NCBI GenBank assembly: GCA_024235595.1
Contig: JACKMC010000010.1
Span: 59,292-123,291 of the forward strand
Source: Zoogloeaceae bacterium
GTDB taxonomy: Bacteria > Pseudomonadota > Gammaproteobacteria > Burkholderiales > Rhodocyclaceae
Direction: 5' to 3'
DNA length: 64,000 bases
Shown here: in pieces, positions 43,420-52,477 of the stretch
Layout of the letters: every line of letters starts with the position of its first letter
Numbering within the stretch: the stretch's first letter is position 1
The notes under the pieces: model-generated
The model's database searches: none
What the model was told of the DNA's origin: nothing
What the model saw: only the letters and a program-made list of their open reading frames with translations
Program-made: the position numbers and the translations under genes

Positions 43420-45048
43420 CTACGCCGCCGGCGCGGCGTTGATGCGCCGCACGCCGGCCACGAAGCGTTGCAGGGTCTGCGACAGTACGCCACGCGGAAT
43501 CATCACTTCGATCAGCTGGAAGCGACCACGTAGCGCCTGCGCCTTGGCGAGCGCCGCCTGCAGTTCGCGCCGCGTGCTGACGCGCACGCCGTCGCCGCCC
43601 ATGCCGGCTGCCATCTGCGCGAAGCCCCAGTCGTCGAGATTGTTGAACGAGGACTCCGGCTGGAAAGTGCGCAGCATCTCCCAACTGGCGTTGTTGAAGA
43701 CCAGCACGATCGGGTCCCAGCCATAGCGCCGGCAATTGCCCAGTTCCCAGCCGGTCATCTGGAAGGCGCCGTCGCCCACCAGGATCAGCGGTCGCTGCCC
43801 GGTGGCCGCCTGCAGCCCCAGCCCGGCCGGCACGCCATAGCCCATGGTGGCGTAGTAGCCGGGTGCGACCAGCGCGGTGTGGTCGATATCCATGGCGGTA
43901 AACAGGCAGTCGCCCATGTCCGAGGCGATCGGCATCTTGCCGTGGGCGGCCATCAGGTCGTTGACCGCCGCGGCAATGTCGTTGGGGGCAATGGGCGCGT
44001 CGTCGGCCACCATCCCGCGCGGGTACACCGGCGCCGTCACCGAAAAATGCTTGCCGCTCGGCGCGGTGCGCGCCAGCAGCGCATCGATCAGGGCGCCCAG
44101 CGGAATATCCGAATACACGTGGTAACCGAGGCGGACCTCGCCATCGCTGGCGACGATGGTCTTGCGCAGGTCGATCTTCTTTTCGGAGACTGCGAAATTG
44201 GTGTCCGAGATGATCACCCCGAGCAGAAACAGACCGTCCGAATCCTCCACCGCCTGGGTCACTTCGGGCAGGCCGGCAACGCCCATGTAGGTTCCGATCA
44301 GGGGTGCGTCGGCATCGGCCAGCAGACCACGGCCCATGAAACAGGTCGCTACCGGCAATTCCAGGCGGCGTGCAAGTTCGGCGGCCTTGGCCTCCAGCCC
44401 GAAGCGGCGGATCTCGACGTCCACCATCATCACCGGCCGTTCGGCTGCGGCCAGGCGCGCCAGCACCTCCTCGGCGCAGGCCGCCAGCGCATCCGCATCC
44501 ACCCCCTCGTCAGCGAGCGCCGGCACGGCCTCGCAGGGCACGCCGACCATGTCGCGCGGCAATTCGATGTAGACCGGCCGCGAATGCTTGAGACAATTGC
44601 CCAGCACCCGGGCGATGTCGGCCGGCGCCCGCGCGGCATCGTCGAGCCGCACACGGTCGCAGGTGATCTCTTCGAAGATCCGGTATTGCGAATCGAGCGT
44701 CTTGGCCTGATGGTGCAACAGCAGCCCGGAGTGCGATTCGCCCTTGCCCGGGCCGCCGGACAGCACCACCAGCGGCGACTTCTCGGCATAGGCGGCGGCC
44801 ACCGAATTGATCATGTTGAGGGCGCCGGCGCCATAGGTGACCGCCGCCACACCGAGCACACCATCGATGCGCGCCGCCGCGTCGGCGGCAAAGCCCACGC
44901 CTGGCTCGTGCGACAAGGTGTAGAGCGGCAGGATCCTCGATTCCTCGATGATGCGAAAGAATGGCAGGGCGAAGTCGCCCGGAATGCCGAAGATCTGGCG
45001 GGCACCGTTGGCCTTTAGGGCCTGGAGCAGGGATTCGGTCAGGTTCAT
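43420..45048 (-). CDS. Phenylpyruvate/indolepyruvate decarboxylase
   Basis: 542 residues of the thiamine-diphosphate decarboxylase family. N-terminal PYR domain with activating Glu in LSHEPGVG (E48), and C-terminal PP domain with the cofactor motif GDGAFQMTGWEL followed by NN. Relation is to phenylpyruvate/indole-3-pyruvate decarboxylases, which give the aryl-acetaldehyde: part of phenylalanine degradation to phenylacetate in Aromatoleum/Thauera, or indole-acetate synthesis. Which keto acid is used needs assay. It is divergent from an Lrp-type regulator. Confidence 0.88.
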   Translation of the reverse strand: MNLTESLLQALKANGARQIFGIPGDFALPFFRIIEESRILPLYTLSHEPGVGFAADAAARIDGVLGVAAVTYGAGALNMINSVAAAYAEKSPLVVLSGGPGKGESHSGLLLHHQAKTLDSQYRIFEEITCDRVRLDDAARAPADIARVLGNCLKHSRPVYIELPRDMVGVPCEAVPALADEGVDADALAACAEEVLARLAAAERPVMMVDVEIRRFGLEAKAAELARRLELPVATCFMGRGLLADADAPLIGTYMGVAGLPEVTQAVEDSDGLFLLGVIISDTNFAVSEKKIDLRKTIVASDGEVRLGYHVYSDIPLGALIDALLARTAPSGKHFSVTAPVYPRGMVADDAPIAPNDIAAAVNDLMAAHGKMPIASDMGDCLFTAMDIDHTALVAPGYYATMGYGVPAGLGLQAATGQRPLILVGDGAFQMTGWELGNCRRYGWDPIVLVFNNASWEMLRTFQPESSFNNLDDWGFAQMAAGMGGDGVRVSTRRELQAALAKAQALRGRFQLIEVMIPRGVLSQTLQRFVAGVRRINAAPAA

Positions 45049-45169
45049 GGCGTCGTTTGGCAGATGGTGGCGAAGCAGACATTATCTTCGCCCGGGGCCG
45101 GACAAGGTACGCGTAGTTGGCCGCGAATCGGCGCTAAGATGCACGTTCTGTGCGTCAAGGCCCAATACC

Positions 45170-45709
45170 ATGCCAATCATCAACGTCGATCGCTGCGATC
45201 TCGCACTCCTCGAGGCCCTGCAACATGATGGCCACGCCACCAACGCCGCGCTGGGCGAGCGCGCCCACCTGTCGGCCTCGCAGGTCAGCCGTCGGGTCCA
45301 GCGCCTCGAGGAAGCGGGCGTGATCAGCGGCTACGCCGCGCTGCTCGACCCGGTGACCATCGGCCTCGGCGTCACTGCCTATGCCCACATCAACCTCGAA
45401 CGCCATGGCGAAAAGGGAACCGCGCAATTCGAGGCGGCGGTCGCCCTCATGCCCGAAGTGCGCGAGTGCTTCTCGGTTACCGGCGAAGCCGACTACATCC
45501 TGCGCATCGTCGCCCCCGACCTCGCCAGCTTCTCGGAAACCATGATGAAGCGCCTGCTCAACCTGCCGGGCGTATCCCAGGTGAAGACCAACATCGCGCT
45601 GACCCGGGTCAAGGAGAGTCACGTGCTGCCGCTCGAGCACGTCACCCGCCCGGCCCGGCGCGGCAGACGGATCGGCTTCAACGAATCCGGCCAGGGACGC
45701 CCCGACTGA
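45170..45709 (+). CDS. Lrp/AsnC family regulator
   Basis: 179 residues. Winged-helix N-terminus: LALLEALQHDGHATNAALGERAHLSASQVSRRVQRLEEAGVISGYAALLD, then the RAM domain (ECFSVTGEADYILRIVAPD), typical of Lrp/AsnC. RAM domains bind amino acids, here plausibly phenylalanine or tryptophan. The gene is divergent from the aryl-pyruvate decarboxylase; the 121-bp shared region should hold its operators. A longer upstream reading overlaps the decarboxylase gene and is rejected. Confidence 0.93.
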   Translation: MPIINVDRCDLALLEALQHDGHATNAALGERAHLSASQVSRRVQRLEEAGVISGYAALLDPVTIGLGVTAYAHINLERHGEKGTAQFEAAVALMPEVRECFSVTGEADYILRIVAPDLASFSETMMKRLLNLPGVSQVKTNIALTRVKESHVLPLEHVTRPARRGRRIGFNESGQGRPD

Positions 45710-46027
45710 GGCGCCGGCCGGACGATGGAGCTGGCACCGGCCTGCGGGACTGCGCTTCGGCCAGGCGCTTCCTTGCCCGGCTCCGACAGCCCACCAGGCG
45801 CCGATGCGCTGTCGTCGGCACGCCCCCGCGGCGCGCCGCTGCCCGCCAGGACGATCCCCGACGAAGCCGGCGGACTTCATTCGACGACAGCCGATCCTGC
45901 CGCGACGGGTTTGCTTCCATGGGCGGTGCGGGGCTGCGAGCGCCGGCACGACCGGGAGAGGCGTCTCACCCGCCCAGCCGGCACCCCCTTCCCGGCGGCC
46001 GCCCCCGGCCCATGCCGATGTACTTCC
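45710..46027. other. 318 bp gap without gene before the peroxidase promoter
   Basis: No supported gene on either strand; open frames are short and mutually overlapping. The 3' end joins the FNR-controlled promoter of the peroxidase gene. Confidence 0.6.
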
Positions 46028-46076
46028 TTGATCTGGATCAGAAAGAGTCTCAAATAATTGTTTTCTAATATGCGCA
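46028..46076 (+). promoter_or_regulatory. FNR/ANR-dependent promoter of the cytochrome c peroxidase gene
   Basis: TTGAT-CTGG-ATCAG at 46028-46041 matches the FNR/ANR/DNR consensus TTGAT-N4-ATCAA in nine of ten bases. Its centre at about 46034.5 lies 41.5 bp from a start near 46076, and TCTAAT at 46064-46069 provides a -10. This is the class II activator layout. It predicts induction by low oxygen. Confidence 0.85.
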
Positions 46077-46177
46077 CCGCTTGCACTGGCCTTCAAGGAT
46101 GCCGACCGGCCTATCCCCTTGGGGTAGAGACCCACGCTGCCATGCAAGATCGATTCATCCTGTTGGAGAACAACGAC

Positions 46178-47182
46178 ATGAAGCTCAAGACACTCAGCCT
46201 TGCCGTGGGATGCACCCTGTTTGCCGCCATGCCGCTGCGCGTGGCGCTCGCCGCGGACGAACCGATTCAGCCGGTCCCGCCCGTCAAGCAGATCAACCTG
46301 GCCCTGGTCGAGCTGGGCAAGAAACTGTACTTCGATCCACGCCTCTCGAAGTCCGGCTTCATTTCCTGCAACTCCTGCCATAACCTCTCGATGGGCGGCA
46401 CCGACAACATCCCCACCTCCATCGGCGACCACTGGCAACAGGGTCCGATCAACGCCCCGACAGTGCTCAACTCGAGCATGAACCTGGCGCAGTTCTGGGA
46501 CGGCCGCGCGGCGGATCTGCAAGCCCAGGCGGGCGGCCCGATTGCCAACCCGGGCGAAATGGCCTTCAGCCACACCCTGGCCGTCCATGTGCTCGAATCG
46601 ATTCCCCAATACATGCGCGAGTTCAAGCAGGCCTTCGGCACCGACCGGATCAACATCGACGAAGTCACCGCGGCGATCGCGGAATTCGAGAAGACCCTGG
46701 TCACCCCCAACTCGCGCTTCGACAAGTGGCTGCTCGGCGACAAGCAGGCGCTGAACGACACCGAGCTCGCCGGCTACCAGCTCTTCAAGAACAGCGGCTG
46801 TACCGCCTGCCACAACGGACCCGCGGTAGGCGGCAATTCCTTCCAGAAGATGGGTATCGTCGAACCCTACAAAGGCAATGGCGTGGAAGGCCGCAGCGCC
46901 GTTACCGGCAAGGATGCCGACCGCTTCAACTTCAAGGTGCCGACGCTACGCAACGTCGAATTGACCTATCCGTACTTCCATGACGGCGCCGCAAACACGC
47001 TCGGCGAGGCGGTCGACACCATGGGCCGCATCCAGCTCGGCCGCAAGTTCAGTGCCGATGAGACGGCCAGCATCGTGGCTTTCCTCAAGACCCTGACCGG
47101 CGACCAGCCCACATTCCTGATGCCGATCCTGCCGCCCTCGAGCGACAATACGCCGCGTCCGACTCCGTTCGCAGCGAAGTAG
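46178..47182 (+). CDS. ccpA: Di-haem cytochrome c peroxidase
   Basis: 334 residues with a signal peptide (SLAVGCTLFAAMPLRVALA). Two c-type haem sites, CNSCH and CTACH, and conserved GGPIANPGEMA, RFDKWL, and the C-terminal MPILPPSS stretch. It reduces hydrogen peroxide to water in the periplasm with electrons from cytochrome c. The start at 46178 (MKLKTLS) is preceded by GGAG. The FNR box upstream explains expression under low oxygen. Length and motif order are normal for the family. Confidence 0.94.
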   Translation: MKLKTLSLAVGCTLFAAMPLRVALAADEPIQPVPPVKQINLALVELGKKLYFDPRLSKSGFISCNSCHNLSMGGTDNIPTSIGDHWQQGPINAPTVLNSSMNLAQFWDGRAADLQAQAGGPIANPGEMAFSHTLAVHVLESIPQYMREFKQAFGTDRINIDEVTAAIAEFEKTLVTPNSRFDKWLLGDKQALNDTELAGYQLFKNSGCTACHNGPAVGGNSFQKMGIVEPYKGNGVEGRSAVTGKDADRFNFKVPTLRNVELTYPYFHDGAANTLGEAVDTMGRIQLGRKFSADETASIVAFLKTLTGDQPTFLMPILPPSSDNTPRPTPFAAK

Positions 47183-47545
47183 GCGCAGCCCCGGGTCGGT
47201 CTCGAGACGCCCACGACGGGGCGTTTCGTCACAACGACAGTCGCATCCGGAAAAAACGGCCTGTGCGCAGCGAAGCCGGATGATCTCCGCGAGCGCGGCA
47301 TCCTCGATACCCTGCAAGGGGTCGAAGTCGACGGTACCCTGCACGCGCACGCGATCGACGAAGCGAGAAAGCTCGCCCAGCTCGCTGCGGCCGTGGTCCG
47401 AGCTCACGGTCGCGCGAAGCTGCACGACCATCCTGAACGGGGCGAGGTCGATTCCAACACACCGCTCAGCGCAAGGCAGGACCGCGCCCACACCTCCAGG
47501 GCGCGGCCGGCATTGCGACGCGGCGCAATGCCCGACGCCCCCGTG
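47183..47545. other. 363 bp with a weak terminator and a possible minus-strand coding remnant
   Basis: A short hairpin (ACGCCC with GGGCGT, about 47207-47224) lies 25 bp past the peroxidase stop. Between about 47240 and 47490 one minus-strand frame keeps coding-like codon use (many third-position G/C) and reads as a plausible protein segment that I do not recognise. It has no credible start and runs into antisense of the peroxidase gene, so a remnant is the best guess. Confidence 0.35.
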
Positions 47546-47683
47546 TCAGGTGAGGTGGCGCACCACGCTGGCGGGTGCGGTCAGCACCGGAATCGCGACG
47601 AAGGCGAAGGTGCCGAGTGCCAGCAGCAGACCGGCAAGGACCGCGGTGAACTGGCGGAAGAAGAGTGTCTGGTGAAGTTTCAT
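47546..47683 (-). CDS. Very small predicted membrane protein
   Basis: 45 residues with one long hydrophobic segment (TAVLAGLLLALGTFAFVAI). GGAGC stands upstream of the ATG at 47683. No family recognised; it could be chance. Confidence 0.35.
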   Translation of the reverse strand: MKLHQTLFFRQFTAVLAGLLLALGTFAFVAIPVLTAPASVVRHLT

Positions 47684-47821
47684 CTGATTGAGCTCCGGGT
47701 CATTTTTGGAGGACCGTCGGATCGCTTTCGACGGCATGTCCGAAGCATGCGCCACCGCGCCTGAACGCCACTTGAAGCCGGCGTTCAGGCGCGGTTAATG
47801 ACGCACACGCAGCCATCGCCC

Positions 47822-48127
47822 TCACTCTCGTCGCCGCGGCGGCAGCACTGCGGTTGGTCCCTGGGCGCCCGCCGTCAGCCGAATTCCGGGCGCAATGACG
47901 CTGGCGTGGAAAAGGCGACCTCGCACATGCGCGGGGATCATCTCGAGGCGACCGAGACCGGCCTTGTGCCGGACCGTGACCTGCACCCGAGTCCAGGTTC
48001 GCATCGCATCGCCGGTCATCCTTTCGATTCCTGGGGGTGCCTGCAGCTTGGCAAGGCAGAGCGCGCCCACACCGATCGCCAGCACCACCACCGAGAGACG
48101 ATGGTTGAGAACGGATTGACAGGACAC
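47822..48127 (-). CDS. Hypothetical small membrane-anchored protein
   Basis: 101 residues from a GTG at 48127. One N-terminal helix (LSVVVLAIGVGALCLAK) then a charged, partly basic region. Codon use has the high third-position G+C of real genes in the window. No Shine-Dalgarno or family; a longer reading in the same frame has no conserved content. It might be a real short gene or part of a degraded one. Confidence 0.35.
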   Translation of the reverse strand: MSCQSVLNHRLSVVVLAIGVGALCLAKLQAPPGIERMTGDAMRTWTRVQVTVRHKAGLGRLEMIPAHVRGRLFHASVIAPGIRLTAGAQGPTAVLPPRRRE

Positions 48128-48565
48128 CGCGAGGACTCGGCAGCATATGAATCGTTGCCTTGATGCCTCGGGCGGCGTTGAACGGACGCTGACTTCGTCG
48201 TTCCCCCCGTAGATCCCTCGGCAGGAGTGCATGGCGCTGCGCATGCAGGAACACGAGCCCCCACGCATACGCGCCCGGAAGCAGGTAGGAAACGGGCTTG
48301 TCAGGCGCCTCGGCAACGTGTAGTGTAACGTTACACCAACTTTTGAGGAGGGTCGTTGCACCGCAATTGGAGGGGCCTGGCTGCTGCAACCGGATTCGCC
48401 GGACGAGGCGACGCCGACCCCTTCTGGAGCCGTAGGAGACAAGCCGCTGCGAGACGCCCGGGAAAGCATCCATGGATGCACATGACAGGGCAGCCACGCC
48501 GCGTCGACAGCGTTGGGGACCTTCCTGCAAGGCACCCAACAACCAGAAAACATTGGATCTCGATA
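48128..48565. other. 438-bp gap with a candidate operator for the alginate-lyase gene
   Basis: Only the palindrome at 48323-48336 stands out. The region after it (48337-48565) is a long leader upstream of the lyase ATG. An open frame in it continues in phase into the lyase gene but begins with sequence that does not look like a signal peptide. Confidence 0.6.
48323..48336. promoter_or_regulatory. LacI-type palindromic operator
   Basis: GTGTAACGTTACAC is a perfect 14-bp palindrome with a central CG. This is the pattern bound by LacI-family repressors such as those with the TGTAACCGGTTACA-type sites. It lies about 229 bp upstream of the alginate-lyase-like gene. The only other near copies of the half-site in the window are isolated. 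No LacI-family gene is in the window. Confidence 0.5.
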
Positions 48566-50932
48566 ATGAAAAACCGAACCACACCATCAAAGGGCAGGCG
48601 AACGATTCGCATATCGACTGCCGCATGTTTCGCGCTGAGCTTTCACGCCCTCGCCGCGCACGCCAACACGGCCTGTGATGGCAACGGACCGCTAACCATC
48701 CTGTCGGCAACCGACGATGGCTCCTACTCGGACAACTACAGTCCCGACAAGAGCATCGACGGCCAGCTCGAAGCCGAATCGCGGTGGTCGAGTCAATCGC
48801 AGGGAGTACCCAAGGCATTGCTCCTCAACCTGGGCGCACAGCAAACCCTCAAGTCGCTCAGCGTTGCCTGGCATAGCGGCGACTCGCGAAAATCCAGGTT
48901 TTCCGTCGAAACATCGGTCGATGGAAAGACCTACCAGGCGCTCATTGCCGAGCGCCAGACGAGTGGCAGCAGCAAGGATCTGGAAGCCTATTCGTTCGCG
49001 GCAACGAAGGCGCAGTACATCAGGATCAATGCCAACGGCAACGAGAAGAACGACTGGAACAGCATCGTCGAGGTAACTGCCTTCGGCTGCGGGACGGCCG
49101 TCGCCAAGCCCGACAGGCCGGTGCTCACCGAGCAGAAGGGCAAGGGCATGTTCGGCCTCCATATGGATCGTCCGCCCGCAGCCAACTTCGACCTGAAAGG
49201 CTGGAAGCTCGACACCCCTGGCGATGCCGACGGGGATGGAATCGGCGACATCGTAGAAGAGAACCAGTTGGCTGCGGGCTTCACCGACCCGCGCTATTTC
49301 TATACCGACCCGGCCACCGGCGGCATGGTCTTCCGCGTCACGCCAGCCGGCGCCAAGACTTCGAAGAACACCTCGTATACCCGCTCGGAGTTGCGCGCCA
49401 TGTTGCGCCACGGCGATGAATCGATCGCCACTCGCGCCGAGGGCGGCTACCCGAACAGGAACAACTGGGTGTTCTCGTCCGCGCCTCTGGCCGCGCAAGC
49501 GAAAGCGGGCGGCGTCGACGGCACCTTGAGCGCCACCTTGTCGGTCAACCAGGTCACGCGCCTGGGCAAGGACTCCCAGGTCGGTCGCGTCATCATCGGC
49601 CAGATCCACGCCAAGAACGATGAGCCGATTCGACTCTATTACCGCAAGTTGCCGCAGAACAAGTACGGTTCGATCTACTTTGCGCACGACCCCGAGAAGG
49701 GCAAGGAGGCATGGGTCGAGGTGATAGGCAGCCGCTCCGACAAGGCCGGGAACCCGCAGGACGGCATTGCGCTGGACGAAGTCTTCAGCTACGAGATCAA
49801 GGTCAAGGGCGTCAAGGAGGGTGACAAGACCATCCCCATGCTCTATCTCAAGATCATTCGCGACAATGGCAAGGAGATCGTCGCCGAACCCTTCGACATG
49901 CGCGACAGCGGGTTCAGTGTCGAAGACGACTTCATGTTCTTCAAGGCCGGCGCCTACACGGGAAACAACACCAGCCCGGAGCCCGAGAAGGACTTCGACA
50001 AGGTCATTTTCTACAAGCTCGACTACGCCCACGACCCGGCGCCGGCAATCTCCGAGGCCGAGAAGGCCAAAGCGGCCACGGCCGAGCCCATCCAGCTCGC
50101 CGCCGCGGGCACGGCCGCCACAGCCGCGGCGGCCTCTGCAATGCCGGCTGCGAAGCACCCTGCCGCCCGCGAAGGCGTGGTTTTCGACGACCACTTTGCC
50201 GACGGCGATCGCAGCGACGGCGCCGATGCAAGCGACAGCAACTGGTGGACAACCACCAACAGCACGGCGATCGAGGTGAACAAGGGGTCGCTTGGGCTCG
50301 TCTCGGGTAGTTCAGGGCGCGGCATTCGCACGACCTTTGCGCCGCAGAACCTGGCACAAGGGCAGACCCTCAAGGCCACTTTCAATTTCACCACCCCGGC
50401 TACCGTCGGCAGCGATATCGATTCGGCATTGCGGGTCGGGATCTACGACAAACTGGGTCGTGAACAACTGGAAAGCGACCAGTCTGCCTCGTCCAACGCA
50501 CCGAACGCGGCCTACGACGGCTTGCCGGGCTACATGATCGATTTCGATGTGAACCCCGCTGACGCGGCTGCCGCCAATATCGACGTCCGCAAGCACAAGC
50601 AGGACACCCAGGGGCGTTTGCTGGGCACGACCAAAGGCTATGAGCGACTCGCGGGAGGCGGCCTGCCTTACCAGTTCGCACCCAATACGGCCTACAGCGG
50701 CACCATCGCTGTTCAAAGGCTGGCCAATGGCGTCAAGATCACCGGCACGCTCAGCCAGGAAGGCAAGTTGCTCAGCGAGTTCAGCACCATCGACGAAGGC
50801 AGCACCGTCAACAACTTCGGCATGCTGGCATTTCATGTGAACAGCAAGGCGTTCGGTAGCGCCAATTCGCCGGACCAGCCTGACAACGGCATCGACTTCA
50901 GCTCGGTGAGGCTCGAGGTCTTGCCGAAGTAG
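48566..50932 (+). CDS. Secreted CBM32-PL7 alginate lyase-like protein with extra C-terminal domain
   Basis: 788 residues. Signal peptide ending near HALAAHANTAC. An F5/8-type carbohydrate-binding module (CBM32) occupies about 38-175. A polysaccharide lyase family 7 domain at about 195-490 carries the three family blocks, YTRSELR (271-277), QIH (346-348) and FFKAGAY (458-464), expected to hold the catalytic Tyr/His/Gln. An Ala-rich linker (~495-535) leads to a second beta-rich domain of ~250 residues (538-788) that I cannot assign. The protein probably cleaves alginate outside the cell. No alginate uptake or catabolic genes are clustered with it, though an oxidoreductase gene is convergent downstream. 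Confidence 0.85.
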   Translation: MKNRTTPSKGRRTIRISTAACFALSFHALAAHANTACDGNGPLTILSATDDGSYSDNYSPDKSIDGQLEAESRWSSQSQGVPKALLLNLGAQQTLKSLSVAWHSGDSRKSRFSVETSVDGKTYQALIAERQTSGSSKDLEAYSFAATKAQYIRINANGNEKNDWNSIVEVTAFGCGTAVAKPDRPVLTEQKGKGMFGLHMDRPPAANFDLKGWKLDTPGDADGDGIGDIVEENQLAAGFTDPRYFYTDPATGGMVFRVTPAGAKTSKNTSYTRSELRAMLRHGDESIATRAEGGYPNRNNWVFSSAPLAAQAKAGGVDGTLSATLSVNQVTRLGKDSQVGRVIIGQIHAKNDEPIRLYYRKLPQNKYGSIYFAHDPEKGKEAWVEVIGSRSDKAGNPQDGIALDEVFSYEIKVKGVKEGDKTIPMLYLKIIRDNGKEIVAEPFDMRDSGFSVEDDFMFFKAGAYTGNNTSPEPEKDFDKVIFYKLDYAHDPAPAISEAEKAKAATAEPIQLAAAGTAATAAAASAMPAAKHPAAREGVVFDDHFADGDRSDGADASDSNWWTTTNSTAIEVNKGSLGLVSGSSGRGIRTTFAPQNLAQGQTLKATFNFTTPATVGSDIDSALRVGIYDKLGREQLESDQSASSNAPNAAYDGLPGYMIDFDVNPADAAAANIDVRKHKQDTQGRLLGTTKGYERLAGGGLPYQFAPNTAYSGTIAVQRLANGVKITGTLSQEGKLLSEFSTIDEGSTVNNFGMLAFHVNSKAFGSANSPDQPDNGIDFSSVRLEVLPK

Positions 50933-51006
50933 TCACAGGAATATCCGCTGCGCGACACCGCACCGCAGGCATGGCGGAGGTGGCAACGGCCTGCCCCACG
51001 GAGGCC

Positions 51007-51038
51007 GGGGCCGCCAGGACCGAGGTCTTGGCGGCCCC
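51007..51038. terminator. Long perfect hairpin between convergent genes
   Basis: GGGGCCGCCA pairs with TGGCGGCCCC, and the inner bases extend the stem to about 15 pairs with one wobble. It lies 75 bp past the lyase stop and 130 bp before the end of the convergent oxidoreductase gene. No T-run follows. It may terminate both transcripts or act as a stabilising structure. Confidence 0.5.
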
Positions 51039-51167
51039 GACGTCCCTCAAGCGTCGGCTTCGGTCGGGATCGAAGCGAAACGCGGCGATGCGAAGATGCA
51101 GGACGGATCCGCACTTGCAAGCTATCGGCAAACGCCGTCTCACCCGCGCCCGATCCGAAACCGAGGT

Positions 51168-52217
51168 CTATATCCTGACCGGCTTTCCGCTTGCCGCCGA
51201 CTCGTATATCGCGAGAACGATGGCCAGCGAGTGTCGCGCCGACTCACCGCTGACGTATGGTTCGCGATCGTCGTCGATGGCATGAATGAAGTCTTCGATC
51301 TGCCTTGCGAACACATCGGGGCGTTCGGCCGGCTCGAAGAGCCCGCCGTTGTCCGTGTAGTCCGCCTTGTTCAGCAAATCGCCGTATAGCGGGTGCAGCT
51401 TCATGCCGTGGTCTCGCACCCGCCAGTCCTTGATTCGATTGTTCTCCATGACGACACTGCCGGCATCGCCGTTGAGCTCGATTCGCGAATACAGCCCGGG
51501 GAAGGCCGCCGAACTTGCTTCCACGGTACCCAGCGCGCCGCACTTGAACCTGACGACCGCTGTCGCCACATCCTCGACTTCGAGATCGTCATGCGCCAAT
51601 GTCCCCGCGTAGGAAAAGACTTCCTCTGCGGGACCCAGCAGATGCTGCAGCACATCGATGTAGTGAATTGCATTGATGATGACAGCCCCGCCGCCGTCGG
51701 ACTCCCAGCTTCCTCGTCCCGGCGAACTCTCGAAGTAGCCTTGGCTACGGAAGTATTTTACGTAGCAGCCCCCAAAACTGACTCGCCCCAGTTCGCCGTT
51801 TTCAACGGCTTCCTTCAGACGCAGCACGCCCGGATCGAATCGATGCTGGAAAATGCATGTGAGCTTCACGTTTGCAGAGCGACAAGCCCGTATCAGCGCA
51901 TCCGTGGCCTCGAGCCGGCTATCGATCGGCTTTTCGACAATGACATGCTTGCCCGATCTTGCCGCCTCGATTCCAATCGACGCGTGAGTCTTGTTTGGCG
52001 TGCATATGATGATCACGTCGATATCGTCACGTGCGAACATGGCCTCGTAGTCGGTGTGGTATTCGCAGCCGAACCTTTGCGCCATGCGAAGGGCCTTGTC
52101 TTCGCTTCGACTCGAAACGGCGACCAAGCTGACGCCCTCGATACGATTCACCGCGGTCGCGTGCTTGTCGCTGATATTGCCGCATCCGACGATACCGATT
52201 CCATAGGTCTTTTTCAC
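51168..52217 (-). CDS. Gfo/Idh/MocA family oxidoreductase
   Basis: 349 residues: Rossmann motif GIVGCGNISDKHA at the N-terminus, the EKP motif (VIVEKPIDSR) and a C-terminal catalytic domain with GGAVIINAIHYIDVL. The family oxidises sugars or their derivatives with NAD(P)H. The substrate is unknown; neighbourhood (alginate lyase, polyol-binding protein) suggests a sugar acid or polyol. GTG at 52217 (VKKTYGIG) is preferred to a longer reading with a poor N-terminus; AGGG stands eight bases upstream. Confidence 0.88.
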   Translation of the reverse strand: MKKTYGIGIVGCGNISDKHATAVNRIEGVSLVAVSSRSEDKALRMAQRFGCEYHTDYEAMFARDDIDVIIICTPNKTHASIGIEAARSGKHVIVEKPIDSRLEATDALIRACRSANVKLTCIFQHRFDPGVLRLKEAVENGELGRVSFGGCYVKYFRSQGYFESSPGRGSWESDGGGAVIINAIHYIDVLQHLLGPAEEVFSYAGTLAHDDLEVEDVATAVVRFKCGALGTVEASSAAFPGLYSRIELNGDAGSVVMENNRIKDWRVRDHGMKLHPLYGDLLNKADYTDNGGLFEPAERPDVFARQIEDFIHAIDDDREPYVSGESARHSLAIVLAIYESAASGKPVRI

Positions 52218-52477
52218 GATCGCACCCTTGCTCGTGGTTCGCTGGTGGAGGACTGCCGCCAAGCGGTTCCGCATCATAATCGCTTGCTGGCAGCGCTCGA
52301 CACCTGATACGGCGAAGCTAAACGTTCCGACCTTCACCGCTCAGCGGCTGCAACATCCGGCCGCAGAACGCGGGCCGCTGCCCGGCACTCCCCCAAGTCC
52401 TATGCGCCGGGATGTCGGTCTATAGTGCACGCATTGCGCTGCCAGCGCGGACGTGATTTCCCCGGGAGGACACTGCA

